Shown in pieces: positions 7,639 through 15,133 of a stretch of DNA of 15,133 nucleotides. Both the position numbers and the translations under genes were made by a program. The notes beneath the pieces were generated by a model that was not told where the DNA came from, searched no databases, and saw only the letters and a program-made list of their open reading frames with translations. The stretch covers positions 1-15,133 of the forward strand of contig DATJVZ010000155.1 in assembly GCA_035501575.1 (NCBI GenBank), given 5' to 3'. This DNA is from JAFAGX01 sp035501575. GTDB taxonomy: Bacteria; Acidobacteriota; Terriglobia; Terriglobales; Acidobacteriaceae. Position 1 is the stretch's first letter, and the number at the start of each line of letters is the position of its first letter.

Positions 7639-7646
7639 CCGTCAGC
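7639..7646. repeat. Target-site duplication, Oar-side copy
   Basis: CCGTCAGC, identical to 6341-6348, directly outside the element end at 7638. It is 22 bp past the stop codon of the Oar-like gene. Confidence 0.88.
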
Positions 7647-7668
7647 ATCCGCCCGATACGGCAGAGAA

Positions 7669-10600
7669 TTAAAAAATAAACTTTAAAGCCAATTGTCCCA
7701 CCCTGGGATTCACGGCTGTACTGCTTATGACGCCGAATGCGGGGGAGGCCAGGTCGTTGTCGGGATTGGCAAACTGCGGATGGTTGAACACATTGAAGAA
7801 GGCTGCCCGGAACTCAACCCTGCCATTTTCCGTAGGCCAGGCGAGCGGAACGGCCTTCGCAAGCGACAGATCGAAGTTAGCCTGATCCGGGCCATTCACC
7901 AGGCCAGTGGCGCTATCCCCGAATGCGGTTCCTAGGCCGTCAGCCCCGATCACGGGCGGTGTGGTAAAGCACCCGGTATTGAAGTAGAGGTTCAATTTGG
8001 ACTCTACCTCCCCCGCGGTGACGAGTTGGCTTGGAGGACAACCGGTAAGCTGCGCTCTGTCTTGGGGAATCCCAAAGACATTTTTGGCATTGGTATAAGC
8101 CACGGTTAGGGCGGCACCTGACTGAACCACCGCGACCGCTGCCAGTGTCCAGCCGCCGACTAAGGCGCGTCGCAGGCCGGTTTTGGGACTTGGCAACGAG
8201 TAAATGGTACTGAAGACAAAGCGATTGGTGCGATCAAAGCTAGCCCGTCCCCAACGTTGACGGGGAGAGTTTTGATCTCCCAGCGTGAACTGGTTTCCGG
8301 CCGAAGTGGAATTCACATTCGCGCCGTCGGTGTCGAGGGCTTTCGAAAAGGTATAGGAGGCAAGAAACTGGAGGCCATGGCCGAGGCGCTTGGTCAAGCT
8401 CGCCTCCAGGCCGTTGTACCAAGACTCGCCTTCCGATTCGACCATTTTCAGGGTGTCGGCGGCGATGCCCAGCACCGGCACCCGGGTTTCTATGTTGGTC
8501 AGCGTGTTGTCGGTTACGCCGCGCACCGGATCTTGGGGCGAGGCATCGAGGGCTTGATTGAGCGTGCGCGTTCGCAGCAGGGAAGTGCCGTGCGTTCCTA
8601 CATAGCCGATCTCCAGCAAGAAATCGCGGGCGAATTCGGATTGAACATTTAGGCCGAACTGTTCGATCACCGACGGCCGGAAGCGGGGAGAGACGGCGCT
8701 CACGGTAATAGCACTCGACGGAGAGTAAAGCGGAAATTGCGGAAAGTCGGCGGCAGTGGGGAAGGGCTGCGCGAAAGGGTTTTGGAAAGTGGCGCGCGCG
8801 TTCGCCATTCCGCTCGAGAAGCGTGCTTCGCCAAACGGCGCCCCGAAGTCACTCATAAAGAAAGCCTGACCTGTGGGCCGAGAAAAGTACAATCCGTAGC
8901 CGCCGCGGATCACGAGTCGGACGGATTGCGGGTACGGTTGCCAGGCAAAACCGACTCGTGGGGCGAATGCATTCTGTCCTAGCCCGTCGTTGCCGAAGGA
9001 ATTGCTCGCTCGCCTGACACCGGGAGGCGGGGTCCCAGGAAAATTCGCGGCTACGACGTACCCGGCGGCGCTTCCGCTCATCGGCGGATTGGCATCGGCC
9101 TTGTTGATGTCAAAGCTGGCATTTCTGCCTAGCCCGTCGGCCAACTGGCCGAGGCGCTCGAACCGCAGCCCAAAGTTCAAGGTCAGGGACTGGCTAAACC
9201 GGTATTCATCGAGCCCATAAGCCGAAGCCTCCCACGAACGATATGCTCGCTCGAAAAGACCATAACCGTCGCCGGAGGAAAAGAGGTTGCTGAAGGCGGA
9301 ACGGTTCTGCGCCGAACTTAATCCGAGCAGGAAGTCTGGCCACGATAGAAACTCGGCGACCGAGCCCACCCCGAGGACATCAATGTTGTCCTCGAAACGA
9401 GTGAGGGAGCCTCCCATGCGGAACATGTGCTTGCCTCGCAAGGTGCTGAAGTCGTCGATCGCCCAGAAACTGTTTTGCGTAAAGGTGCGGGGGAACCCTG
9501 GGGCGAAACTGATCGAGCCTTCTACGCTCAAGCTCGGAAGGCCATTTACGTCATTCTCCATGCCGGCGGTGACCCCAAGGTCGGACCATGCAAACGGTGT
9601 CTGCGCCGTGGTGTTGCCCCGAGTACGAATGAATCCCAATCGGGCTTCGTTCAAAGACTTCGCACTGATGGCAAAGGTATGACCAACCGATAGCACCCTG
9701 AATTGGTTTCCGACAGCACTGGGAAATCCTTCCAGATTGCCCGCAGGGTTGAAGCCGTTTCCCGGAAATGTCACCGCTTGGTTGTTGTTGGCCCAAAAAA
9801 AGCGCCCCAGGACTCGGCTCTTGGCCGAAGCCAGGTAGTCCGCATTTACCAAGAATTGATCTTCGCTAAAGTGGCACGGCTGGCTGAAGGTGGAAAAGCC
9901 TTGGCTGGCAAACGGTCGGCTGGAATCGATGGTTTGCGGGGTGGGAATGAAGTACGAGCCATCGGCTAACTTGAAGCTCAGCAGGTCGAGCGTTACGGGA
10001 TTGATGTTCGAACCGTCGGAAGCTACTCGAACGCCGCCCAGAGACCCGGCCCTACCGCCAAACAGTTTGCCGAGCGCAGCCGCCGAGCGGTCGTTGGTCA
10101 GCGGCGGAGTGAGCAAAGTCACCGTGCATCCGGTTCTGGCCTGCCCCGCGGCCAAGCCATTCACCTGGCGAGTGCCCTGATAGGAACCAAAAAACAGCAA
10201 GCGGTCCTGTTGGATGGGACCGCCCAAATCGAAGCCGAATTGATTCAGCCTGAGTTCAGGTTTTGGTTGGCCGGTCTGATCGAAGAAGAAATCGTTGGCA
10301 TTCAACGCCTCGTTGCGAAGGAATTCAAAGACACTTCCATGGTAGGCGTTGCTGCCGGATCGGGTCACAATGGCGATGTTGGCGCCGCCATAGCGACCGT
10401 AAGCCGCATCGTAAAGCGCCGTCTGCACCTTGAATTCCTGGATGGTATCGGGATTTGGAATCGGAACTCCCCCGCTGGCGTTGCCGCTGCCCTGGGCATC
10501 ACTTACGCTGATTCCGTCCATCTGAAAATTGTTGTCGTAGGACCGGCCGCCATGGACGAACATGCCATCGTAGGATGCGCCAATTTGTGAAAAACCGTTC

Positions 10601-11193
10601 CCGCCGAGACCGAGTTCGCCCGCATTGCTCACTGCGGTTGAAACGCCGGGAGAGAGACCTGCAATCTGGGTGAAATTGCGGCTCACCAGCGGCAAGTTGG
10701 CAACCGCCGCCTGGCCCACGACGCGTCCCAACGTAGCCGACTCCGTTTCCACCATCAAGGCCTTGGCCACCACTTCGGTGTGCTGCTGAATCCTTCCGAG
10801 ATGGAGATGCAGTTCCAGACGAACCGTTTCGGTCGCCGAGATGGTGAAGATGGCTGGGACAATCCGACCATAGTCGGCTGACGCAGCCGTTATTTCATAG
10901 GTCCCGGGCTCAAGCAATGCGAAGCTGAAGTTCCCCTGGCCATCAGAAATCTTGGATTGTGTGGCGGAAGTATTCTCCTCGGTGAGCAGAACTGTCGCAC
11001 CGGCCAGGACAGCGCCCGTGGGGTCGAAGATTGAGCCGGTCACTGCTCCGGTCGAAACCGTCTGACCGCTCGCTGCCAAGGCCGCCGCGAAAATTACCGT
11101 CCCAACCAATCCAAACGGCTGGCAAAAAGCAATTCGCAATCGAGGACTGCGCACCGCCGGAACCACTGCGTCTGGGCGACGTGCAAGAACCAT
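7669..11193 (-). CDS. Oar-like TonB-dependent-receptor-type outer-membrane protein with carboxypeptidase-regulatory domain
   Basis: An 1,174-aa outer-membrane protein. After a signal peptide (hydrophobic core about residues 27-42) comes a CarboxypepD_reg-like Ig-fold domain (about 47-132; GAVTGSIFDPTGAVLAGATV opens it, and GNFSFALLEPGTYEI is typical). A plug-like region follows (about 145-290), with the motifs NFTQIAGLSPGV, the substrate-independent MDGISVSD stretch, PNPDTIQEFKVQT and AYGRYGGANIAIVTRSGSN. The rest is a long beta-barrel ending in a terminal phenylalanine, as expected for recognition by the barrel-assembly machinery. Acidobacteria carry many such proteins; relatives include Myxococcus Oar. 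The substrate is unknown; roles in glycan or large-substrate uptake and adhesion have been proposed. The ATG at 11193 has no obvious ribosome-binding sequence. It is divergent from the Ntn-hydrolase gene, and its 3' end was followed by the kinase gene before the insertion sequence arrived. Confidence 0.92.
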   Translation of the reverse strand: MVLARRPDAVVPAVRSPRLRIAFCQPFGLVGTVIFAAALAASGQTVSTGAVTGSIFDPTGAVLAGATVLLTEENTSATQSKISDGQGNFSFALLEPGTYEITAASADYGRIVPAIFTISATETVRLELHLHLGRIQQHTEVVAKALMVETESATLGRVVGQAAVANLPLVSRNFTQIAGLSPGVSTAVSNAGELGLGGNGFSQIGASYDGMFVHGGRSYDNNFQMDGISVSDAQGSGNASGGVPIPNPDTIQEFKVQTALYDAAYGRYGGANIAIVTRSGSNAYHGSVFEFLRNEALNANDFFFDQTGQPKPELRLNQFGFDLGGPIQQDRLLFFGSYQGTRQVNGLAAGQARTGCTVTLLTPPLTNDRSAAALGKLFGGRAGSLGGVRVASDGSNINPVTLDLLSFKLADGSYFIPTPQTIDSSRPFASQGFSTFSQPCHFSEDQFLVNADYLASAKSRVLGRFFWANNNQAVTFPGNGFNPAGNLEGFPSAVGNQFRVLSVGHTFAISAKSLNEARLGFIRTRGNTTAQTPFAWSDLGVTAGMENDVNGLPSLSVEGSISFAPGFPRTFTQNSFWAIDDFSTLRGKHMFRMGGSLTRFEDNIDVLGVGSVAEFLSWPDFLLGLSSAQNRSAFSNLFSSGDGYGLFERAYRSWEASAYGLDEYRFSQSLTLNFGLRFERLGQLADGLGRNASFDINKADANPPMSGSAAGYVVAANFPGTPPPGVRRASNSFGNDGLGQNAFAPRVGFAWQPYPQSVRLVIRGGYGLYFSRPTGQAFFMSDFGAPFGEARFSSGMANARATFQNPFAQPFPTAADFPQFPLYSPSSAITVSAVSPRFRPSVIEQFGLNVQSEFARDFLLEIGYVGTHGTSLLRTRTLNQALDASPQDPVRGVTDNTLTNIETRVPVLGIAADTLKMVESEGESWYNGLEASLTKRLGHGLQFLASYTFSKALDTDGANVNSTSAGNQFTLGDQNSPRQRWGRASFDRTNRFVFSTIYSLPSPKTGLRRALVGGWTLAAVAVVQSGAALTVAYTNAKNVFGIPQDRAQLTGCPPSQLVTAGEVESKLNLYFNTGCFTTPPVIGADGLGTAFGDSATGLVNGPDQANFDLSLAKAVPLAWPTENGRVEFRAAFFNVFNHPQFANPDNDLASPAFGVISSTAVNPRVGQLALKFIF

Positions 11194-11783
11194 TGTTCAA
11201 GTGGCGGCTATCGAAGCCGAGGTCTCGTTAAAAGAATCGGAAAGCGGCTTTATGGCGCTGACCAAGGAGCCCTAGAATCCAACCGCAAATGCCGGTCGCA
11301 AGTGCCACTGGTGCAAATGGCAGGGGCGAGCCAACTGCGGTCGAGCCGTACACATTGTAGGCGAACCACTGCCGCTCGCTGAACATTGAAGGGAACCAAG
11401 AATGGCAGAACCGGCTCCCATTTGCCCGTCTCTCGTCAACAAGTGTCAAATCAGCACCTTAGCGACTCCTCGATATTGTCTTATTATTTCGAGGCCCTTT
11501 TGGTCACCCTGCCGATGGAGCAGGGGGGAGCGAGCTAGCTTTTTAGATGGTTGCTTAAGACAAAGCAGTCTCGTCTTCATTGCCACCGAGCAACGACATT
11601 CCTTACCAGGTTCCTCTAGCTTGGGTCGGTGCCGAGGCGAAAGCCTTTCGGTGACGCCCTCCCCCTCAATCGCCGTCGACCCCATACGGTGCGCGTTACC
11701 TCAGTAATTTCTGGCGCGACTCTAAGGTATTTCTTCAGCGTTTTGTCTGTTAGGTTCGACAGTCGTAGGAATGCTCGATCCGA
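11194..11783. other. 590-bp divergent spacer without a convincing gene
   Basis: It lies between the Oar-like gene (minus) and the Ntn-hydrolase-like gene (plus) and must contain both promoters, yet no clear -35/-10 pair stands out. Visible structure includes a CCTCGA/TCGAGG inverted repeat (11468-11473 with 11489-11494) and an imperfect hairpin around AAGAC/GTCTT with GGT/ACC at its base (about 11548-11588). On the minus strand a 73-codon frame (11228-11449, TTG start, or an internal ATG) encodes one hydrophobic segment and ends 34 bp before the Oar-like start; it has no ribosome-binding sequence and I do not call it a gene. No tRNA or recognised riboswitch was seen. Confidence 0.5.
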
Positions 11784-12770
11784 ATGTCCTCTTGCAACCG
11801 GAACCTAGTCCTTCAAAGGCTGCCACTTGGAATGGTTCCGAGTGACCGCAGAAAATTGTTCAGGACCATCCTTGTCATAGTTCTGCTGTGTACGGCTTTT
11901 TCCGGGGCCACGACGTCAACCGAGCCCGTGGAAACTGCGCCCATCCGGGTAAAAGGCTCGTTTGTGGTCGCCGTAATCTGCAAAGATGGCATTATTGTCG
12001 CGTCCGATTCGAGAGGCACGCTAAAGGACCGCGAGGGTCGGCGCATTGCCTACTACGATCTTGACCAGAAGATTTTTCCGATCGGGAACAAACTGATCGC
12101 CGATACCGGGTACGCATCTCTAAACGATCCGAAGTTGTCGTTCCTGTCTGCGCTGATGTCCCGCTTTGCGAAGAGTCCTCTGTCCCACGTTGAAGTCGAC
12201 CAGCTCCCGGCTGCTTATTTCAACTACGCTAATAGCGTATTACTCCCCGCCGGCGCGGAGTCTGCCAAGCTGCAAACTCTGATCTTTGCGGGCTTCAAGA
12301 AAAATAGACCGATGGTGTGCATCTATCGCGGCGAATCCAGCCGCACCACCAAGTGCCGTTCTTCAGGGTATCTGTCGAGTCCGGGGCAGCAAATTGTCGG
12401 GCTCAAGAAGGCGGGCTCGCTATCATTCCAAGATGCCGCACATTTCATGCAACAGACGATTGATGATTATGCGACGGCGGTTCAGCCGGGATCGGTAGGC
12501 GGTCCCGTCGTCTTACGCACGATCGCCCGATCAGGCTCCCACTGGTTCGAGAAGCCTCCGCGCTGGCCAGATTGGGAGACGTTCACCGACTTGGCGAAAG
12601 ACTACAAGGCCGATCACGTGGCGTTTCAACTGATGCCAGGGATCAGCAAGACACAGTTAGACTCACTCATCGAGGACGGCGTCACTTGGGCGCGGGTTGG
12701 GCAGACTTCCAGCTCTGGAAAGGCTGTTACCGACGTCCCTGTGATCGGTTCGTATCATGCGGATCGATGA
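11784..12770 (+). CDS. Predicted exported Ntn-hydrolase-fold protein (proteasome beta-subunit-like)
   Basis: A 328-aa protein with an N-terminal signal sequence (basic RRKLFR, then a hydrophobic core about residues 28-40) followed by a proteasome-type domain. The block SFVVAVICKDGIIVASDSRG (residues 59-78) aligns without gaps to the start of mature proteasome beta subunits. Gly58 falls at position -1, Ser59 at the catalytic Thr1 position, Asp75 at Asp17 and Arg77 at Arg19; Lys96 in DQKIFPIG fits Lys33 after a 5-residue insertion. Later, LSFQDAAHFM (213-222) and GSVGGPVVLRTIA (236-248) match the region around Asp166/Ser169, with Ser237 kept but the Asp replaced by Gln. A C-terminal region of about 80 residues is extra. 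It could be a secreted self-processing amidase/protease using Ser, or an inactive relative. The start is uncertain: ATG 11832 (codon 17) gives a more typical signal peptide. The VWFA gene follows on the same strand. Confidence 0.7.
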   Translation: MSSCNRNLVLQRLPLGMVPSDRRKLFRTILVIVLLCTAFSGATTSTEPVETAPIRVKGSFVVAVICKDGIIVASDSRGTLKDREGRRIAYYDLDQKIFPIGNKLIADTGYASLNDPKLSFLSALMSRFAKSPLSHVEVDQLPAAYFNYANSVLLPAGAESAKLQTLIFAGFKKNRPMVCIYRGESSRTTKCRSSGYLSSPGQQIVGLKKAGSLSFQDAAHFMQQTIDDYATAVQPGSVGGPVVLRTIARSGSHWFEKPPRWPDWETFTDLAKDYKADHVAFQLMPGISKTQLDSLIEDGVTWARVGQTSSSGKAVTDVPVIGSYHADR

Positions 12771-12779
12771 TTCATTCGC

Positions 12780-12793
12780 GAGAATAGATTCTC
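12780..12793. repeat. Short dyad GAGAAT-AG-ATTCTC
   Basis: A perfect 6-bp inverted repeat with a 2-base centre in the gap between the Ntn-hydrolase-like gene and the preferred VWFA start. The centre is too short for a stable RNA hairpin, so if functional it would be a protein-binding dyad. A TATAAG hexamer at 12873-12878 could be a -10 element for the VWFA gene, but no good -35 accompanies it. Confidence 0.25.
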
Positions 12794-12900
12794 CTGGCCA
12801 ATTACGTTCCCCGTGCGCACCTGGGGTTCGATCGATCCTTGGGCTCTCGTCCTGCCGTGGTAGTATTTTGGATATAAGTGGTTGCAGTACGCTCCTTGCC

Positions 12901-13911
12901 GTGATCCTCAAGCTTTGCCTTCGCAGTACCTGTGGAACACTTTTAGCCTGGTTCCTGATTCCTGCAACCGTTGTCTTGCCTTCGCTTGCCCAAGCGCAAT
13001 CGAGCGATGAAGTCCATGTCGATGCCGGAAGCTCCACGCACAAAACCAAGCTGAGCGTCCGCACCAAACGCCTGCGGGCCGATGTAGATCTGGTGCTCGT
13101 GCCCGTGACGGTTACCGATGCCACGAATCGGCCGGTGCTCGATCTGGAGAAGGACAACTTCCGACTCTATGAAAATGACAACGAGCAGAAGATCCGGTTT
13201 TTCTCGAAAGAGGATGCTCCTATTTCCGTGGGAATGATCCTGGACTTCAGTCTGAGCATGAGCAATAAGTTCGAAGCGGAGCGGACGGCCGTAGCGGAGT
13301 TCTTCAAGAATGCCAATCCTGCGGACGACTATTTTGCGATTGCTTTCTCCGACCGCCCAACCTTGATCGCCGACTCCACTCAGTCCCTTACCGACCTTCA
13401 AGACAAGTTGACACTGGCCGTTCCGGCCGGGAATACCGCGCTGCTAGACGCAATTTATCTCGGGGTTGACAAGATGCGCTTCGCCCACTACGAACGGCGA
13501 GCCCTTCTGATTATTTCCGATGGTGGGGACAACCACAGTTACTACAACACCCGAATGACCAAGAAGCTCGTCGAGGAGGCCGATGTGCTGCTGTATTCGA
13601 TCGGGATCTTCGACAACATGCCGGTCCCAGTGTTCAAGACGATCGAGGAGAAGTTGGGCAAGAGACTCCTCACCGATCTCACGGATCTTACCGGTGGCCG
13701 CACGATCGCCGCTGATAACCGCGATAAGATACCAGAGATTGCCGCTACGGTCAGCCGGGAACTCCGCCAGCAATATGTTCTCGCCTACAAATCAGATCAT
13801 GCCGTACACGATGGCAAGTGGCGGAAGATCAAAGTGCAGGTGACCTCTGCGAACGAGGCTCAGCCGTTGCATGTGCATTACAAGAAGGGATATATCTCCT
13901 CAGCCGAGTAA
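12901..13911 (+). CDS. Secreted VWFA-related Acidobacterial domain protein
   Basis: A secreted protein of the 'VWFA-related Acidobacterial domain' type, 336 aa from the preferred GTG start. It opens with a good signal peptide (basic n-region, hydrophobic core, cleavage near LAQAQ at about residues 29-33). A beta-rich segment typical of the family follows (DVDLVLVPVTVTDATNRPV, then DFRLYEN-like NFRLYENDNEQKI), then a von Willebrand A domain with a complete metal-ion-dependent adhesion site: D-F-S-L-S (residues 115-119), a Thr at 179 in GNTALLDA and Asp207 in ISDGGDN. The C-terminal REL.QQYVLAYKS block and K-W-R-K-I-K-V-Q-V end are also characteristic. Such domains bind proteins through the metal site; no partner is known. 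An ATG at 12757 is in frame and would give 384 aa, overlapping the previous gene by 14 bp, but places 48 unpromising residues before the signal peptide. Neither start has a clear ribosome-binding sequence. Confidence 0.88.
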   Translation: MILKLCLRSTCGTLLAWFLIPATVVLPSLAQAQSSDEVHVDAGSSTHKTKLSVRTKRLRADVDLVLVPVTVTDATNRPVLDLEKDNFRLYENDNEQKIRFFSKEDAPISVGMILDFSLSMSNKFEAERTAVAEFFKNANPADDYFAIAFSDRPTLIADSTQSLTDLQDKLTLAVPAGNTALLDAIYLGVDKMRFAHYERRALLIISDGGDNHSYYNTRMTKKLVEEADVLLYSIGIFDNMPVPVFKTIEEKLGKRLLTDLTDLTGGRTIAADNRDKIPEIAATVSRELRQQYVLAYKSDHAVHDGKWRKIKVQVTSANEAQPLHVHYKKGYISSAE

Positions 13912-14025
13912 GCAGAACAATCTTACATCCCACCAGCAAGATTCAAAGTTAATCGGTCGTAGTTAACCCATGTCCAGGGGAACGGTCAGGTTGGCATCGC
14001 GGATCTAGGAGATTGCGGAAAACCA

Positions 14026-14055
14026 ACGAGCCGACTGGGTGGCCAGCCGGCTCGT
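14026..14055 (-). terminator. Rho-independent terminator of the OmpA-like gene
   Basis: ACGAGCCG (14026-14033) pairs with CGGCTCGT (14048-14055), and after one A/C mismatch CTGG pairs with CCAG around a 4-base loop, giving 12 pairs. On the minus strand the stem is followed by TGGTTTTCC, a short T-run. It lies 25 bp after the stop codon of the minus-strand gene ending at 14080. On the plus strand no T-run follows, so it probably serves the minus-strand gene only; no separate terminator for the VWFA gene was seen in 13912-14025. Confidence 0.72.
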
Positions 14056-14079
14056 GGGAAGAATGGACTGCGGTGGCCT

Positions 14080-15133
14080 TTATTGTCCGGGCGGCGGCGG
14101 TGCAGCCGCCGACTTAGAGGCCTTTTGCTTCTTGGGAGCGCCGGTACGGTCGGCGGGCAACGTGCTCTCGTCGACCACCGAGGTGTTTTGTACGGTGAAG
14201 TTTCCACCCTCGGGAACAAAGTAGAATCGGGCCTTGCTGCCGTTGCCCCGGTCGCTGCTTTCGCGGGCTTCGATGCGCGTGGCGTCGATCTGCTGTTTGG
14301 CTTCGCCCCCGGTGAGGTAGGACTTGGCATTGATCGACCGCAGCCCTTCCAGGTTGGTGACAACCCCTTCCTCGGTTTCTTCGGCATAGCCGACAACCAC
14401 CAGCCGGCCGTTCGGTTCCTGCTGCAGGCGCAGAGCTACCTCATCGAGCGTAGCTTTGCACTGGTTGTCCACCCGGGCGAGCTTCTTGGGGTTGCTGAAG
14501 TCGCACTCGCTGATCAGCGACTCGCTCACCACTGTCACCGGAGGCGGAGGCGCGTTCACGCTGGCCGTGGCCGTGCAGCTGCCGCTGTAGCCGTGCACGT
14601 CGGTGGCCCCGACGTTCACCGTGAGCGGTCCGGGAGGAGCGTTGCTGGTATCCAAGGTGGCCACGGTCGTGAACTGGCCGGGCTGACCGCCCGCCGTGGT
14701 GTTGCCTTCCTTGACCGCGCCCGAACTGGTCGAGAAGTTGCGCTTTTCAATTCGGCTGCCGTCCGGGCTGCTGCCATGCACGGTGACCGTGACCGGGTCA
14801 CCCGGATTGATGGTGCTCGGACTGGCCGAACACGCCAGTTCCGGCCCGTGCGGCTGTTTCACCGTGAACGAGGCGGTGCAGGTGGCCGTGTTGAGCGGGG
14901 CCTTCTTGACCTTGGGATCGGTGATGGTGGAGGTCACGGTGTAACTGCCCGGAGCCACGCTGGTGGTGTCGATCGAGGCCGACGTACCTTGTCCAGTGAT
15001 CGGGCCGCTGGTGCTCGACCAGGCATAGTTCAACTCGTGCTTGGGATGGAAATCGGTGGGCGTCACCGAGGTATTCACCGGTCCTTCCCAGGGCAGCACT
15101 TCGGCGGGAGTGGCCGCGCAGGCAGCCTTGGGC
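14080..15133 (-). CDS. Ig/PKD-like repeat protein with OmpA-type C-terminal domain (5' end outside window)
   Basis: The reading frame is open to the window edge, giving the last 350 residues; the apparent GTG at 15099 is internal, since eleven more in-frame codons precede it. Two Ig/PKD-like beta-sandwich repeats come first: one containing LNYAWSSTSGPITGQG and VAPGSYTVTSTITD, the second from LACSASPSTINPGDPVTVTV to the GCTATASV-like SGSCTATASVNAPPPP. Then follows a domain with OmpA C-terminal layout: CDFSNPKKLARVDNQCKATL, LRLQQEPNGRLVVVGYAEE, NLEGLRSINAKSYL and a closing ARFYFVPEG strand. The tail is lysine-, alanine- and proline-rich (GAPKKQKASKSAAAPPPPGQ). OmpA-type domains anchor proteins to peptidoglycan, but the usual Asp of GHTD and the Arg of the SxxRA helix are Glu and Asn here, so binding may be altered. 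A strong terminator lies 25 bp downstream. Confidence 0.8.
   Translation of the reverse strand, partial: PKAACAATPAEVLPWEGPVNTSVTPTDFHPKHELNYAWSSTSGPITGQGTSASIDTTSVAPGSYTVTSTITDPKVKKAPLNTATCTASFTVKQPHGPELACSASPSTINPGDPVTVTVHGSSPDGSRIEKRNFSTSSGAVKEGNTTAGGQPGQFTTVATLDTSNAPPGPLTVNVGATDVHGYSGSCTATASVNAPPPPVTVVSESLISECDFSNPKKLARVDNQCKATLDEVALRLQQEPNGRLVVVGYAEETEEGVVTNLEGLRSINAKSYLTGGEAKQQIDATRIEARESSDRGNGSKARFYFVPEGGNFTVQNTSVVDESTLPADRTGAPKKQKASKSAAAPPPPGQ

Noticed and set aside
11228..11449. Small minus-strand frame with one hydrophobic segment upstream of the Oar-like gene
   Set aside because: It has only a TTG start (or an internal ATG) without a ribosome-binding sequence and no recognised family. 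It is kept as an observation, not as a gene.
11745..11770. GGTTCGA resembling a tRNA T-loop
   Set aside because: The flanking bases do not form a 5-bp T-stem and no acceptor or anticodon arms are present.
12757..12900. 48-residue N-terminal extension of the VWFA protein from ATG 12757
   Set aside because: It would place non-signal-like residues before a clear signal peptide and overlap the preceding gene. A start at GTG 12901 fits better, although no ribosome-binding sequence decides it.
1..15133. CRISPR array, phage or defence-system genes, rRNA
   Set aside because: No regularly spaced direct repeats, Cas-like or phage structural proteins, or rRNA sequence were seen.

Overview
The window most likely comes from a chromosome of an Acidobacteria species (Koribacter / Sulfotelmatobacter-like relatives). 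The pointers are a secreted von Willebrand A protein of the 'VWFA-related Acidobacterial' type, a very large Oar-like TonB-dependent-receptor-type outer-membrane protein with an N-terminal carboxypeptidase-regulatory domain, a SYLF protein, and an Ig/PKD-like protein with an OmpA-type C-terminus. This is inferred from gene content only; no rRNA or tRNA gene was seen.

Layout. Left block (12-2317, minus strand): three unrelated membrane proteins in tandem, a DUF202/YidH-like protein, a DUF1622-like protein and a 420-aa multi-pass protein of unknown function. Across a 381-bp divergent spacer lies a plus-strand gene for a secreted SYLF lipid-binding protein (2699-3424). Convergent to it is a 909-aa hybrid-sensor histidine kinase (3502-6231, minus): an ABC-substrate-binding-like periplasmic domain, a membrane segment, GAF-like, PAS, and a NarL/LiaS-type kinase. 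No response regulator is visible beside it.

Upstream of the kinase sits a complete IS256-family insertion sequence (6349-7638, 1,290 bp). It has an intact transposase, 38-bp imperfect terminal inverted repeats and a perfect 8-bp target duplication (CCGTCAGC). It landed in what was a ~139-bp spacer between the Oar-like gene (7669-11193, minus) and the kinase. A 590-bp divergent spacer follows, then two plus-strand genes for exported proteins: a proteasome-like Ntn-hydrolase-fold protein (11784-12770) with serine at the position of the catalytic Thr1, and the VWFA protein (about 12901-13911). The right edge holds the 3' part of a minus-strand Ig-like/OmpA-like gene, ended by a clear hairpin terminator (14026-14055).

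Almost every host gene is predicted to act in the envelope (membrane, periplasm, outer membrane or secreted), but no pathway clearly ties them together. The most interesting item is the secreted Ntn-hydrolase-like protein and its tandem VWFA neighbour. The best-supported structural observation is the precisely delimited insertion sequence.
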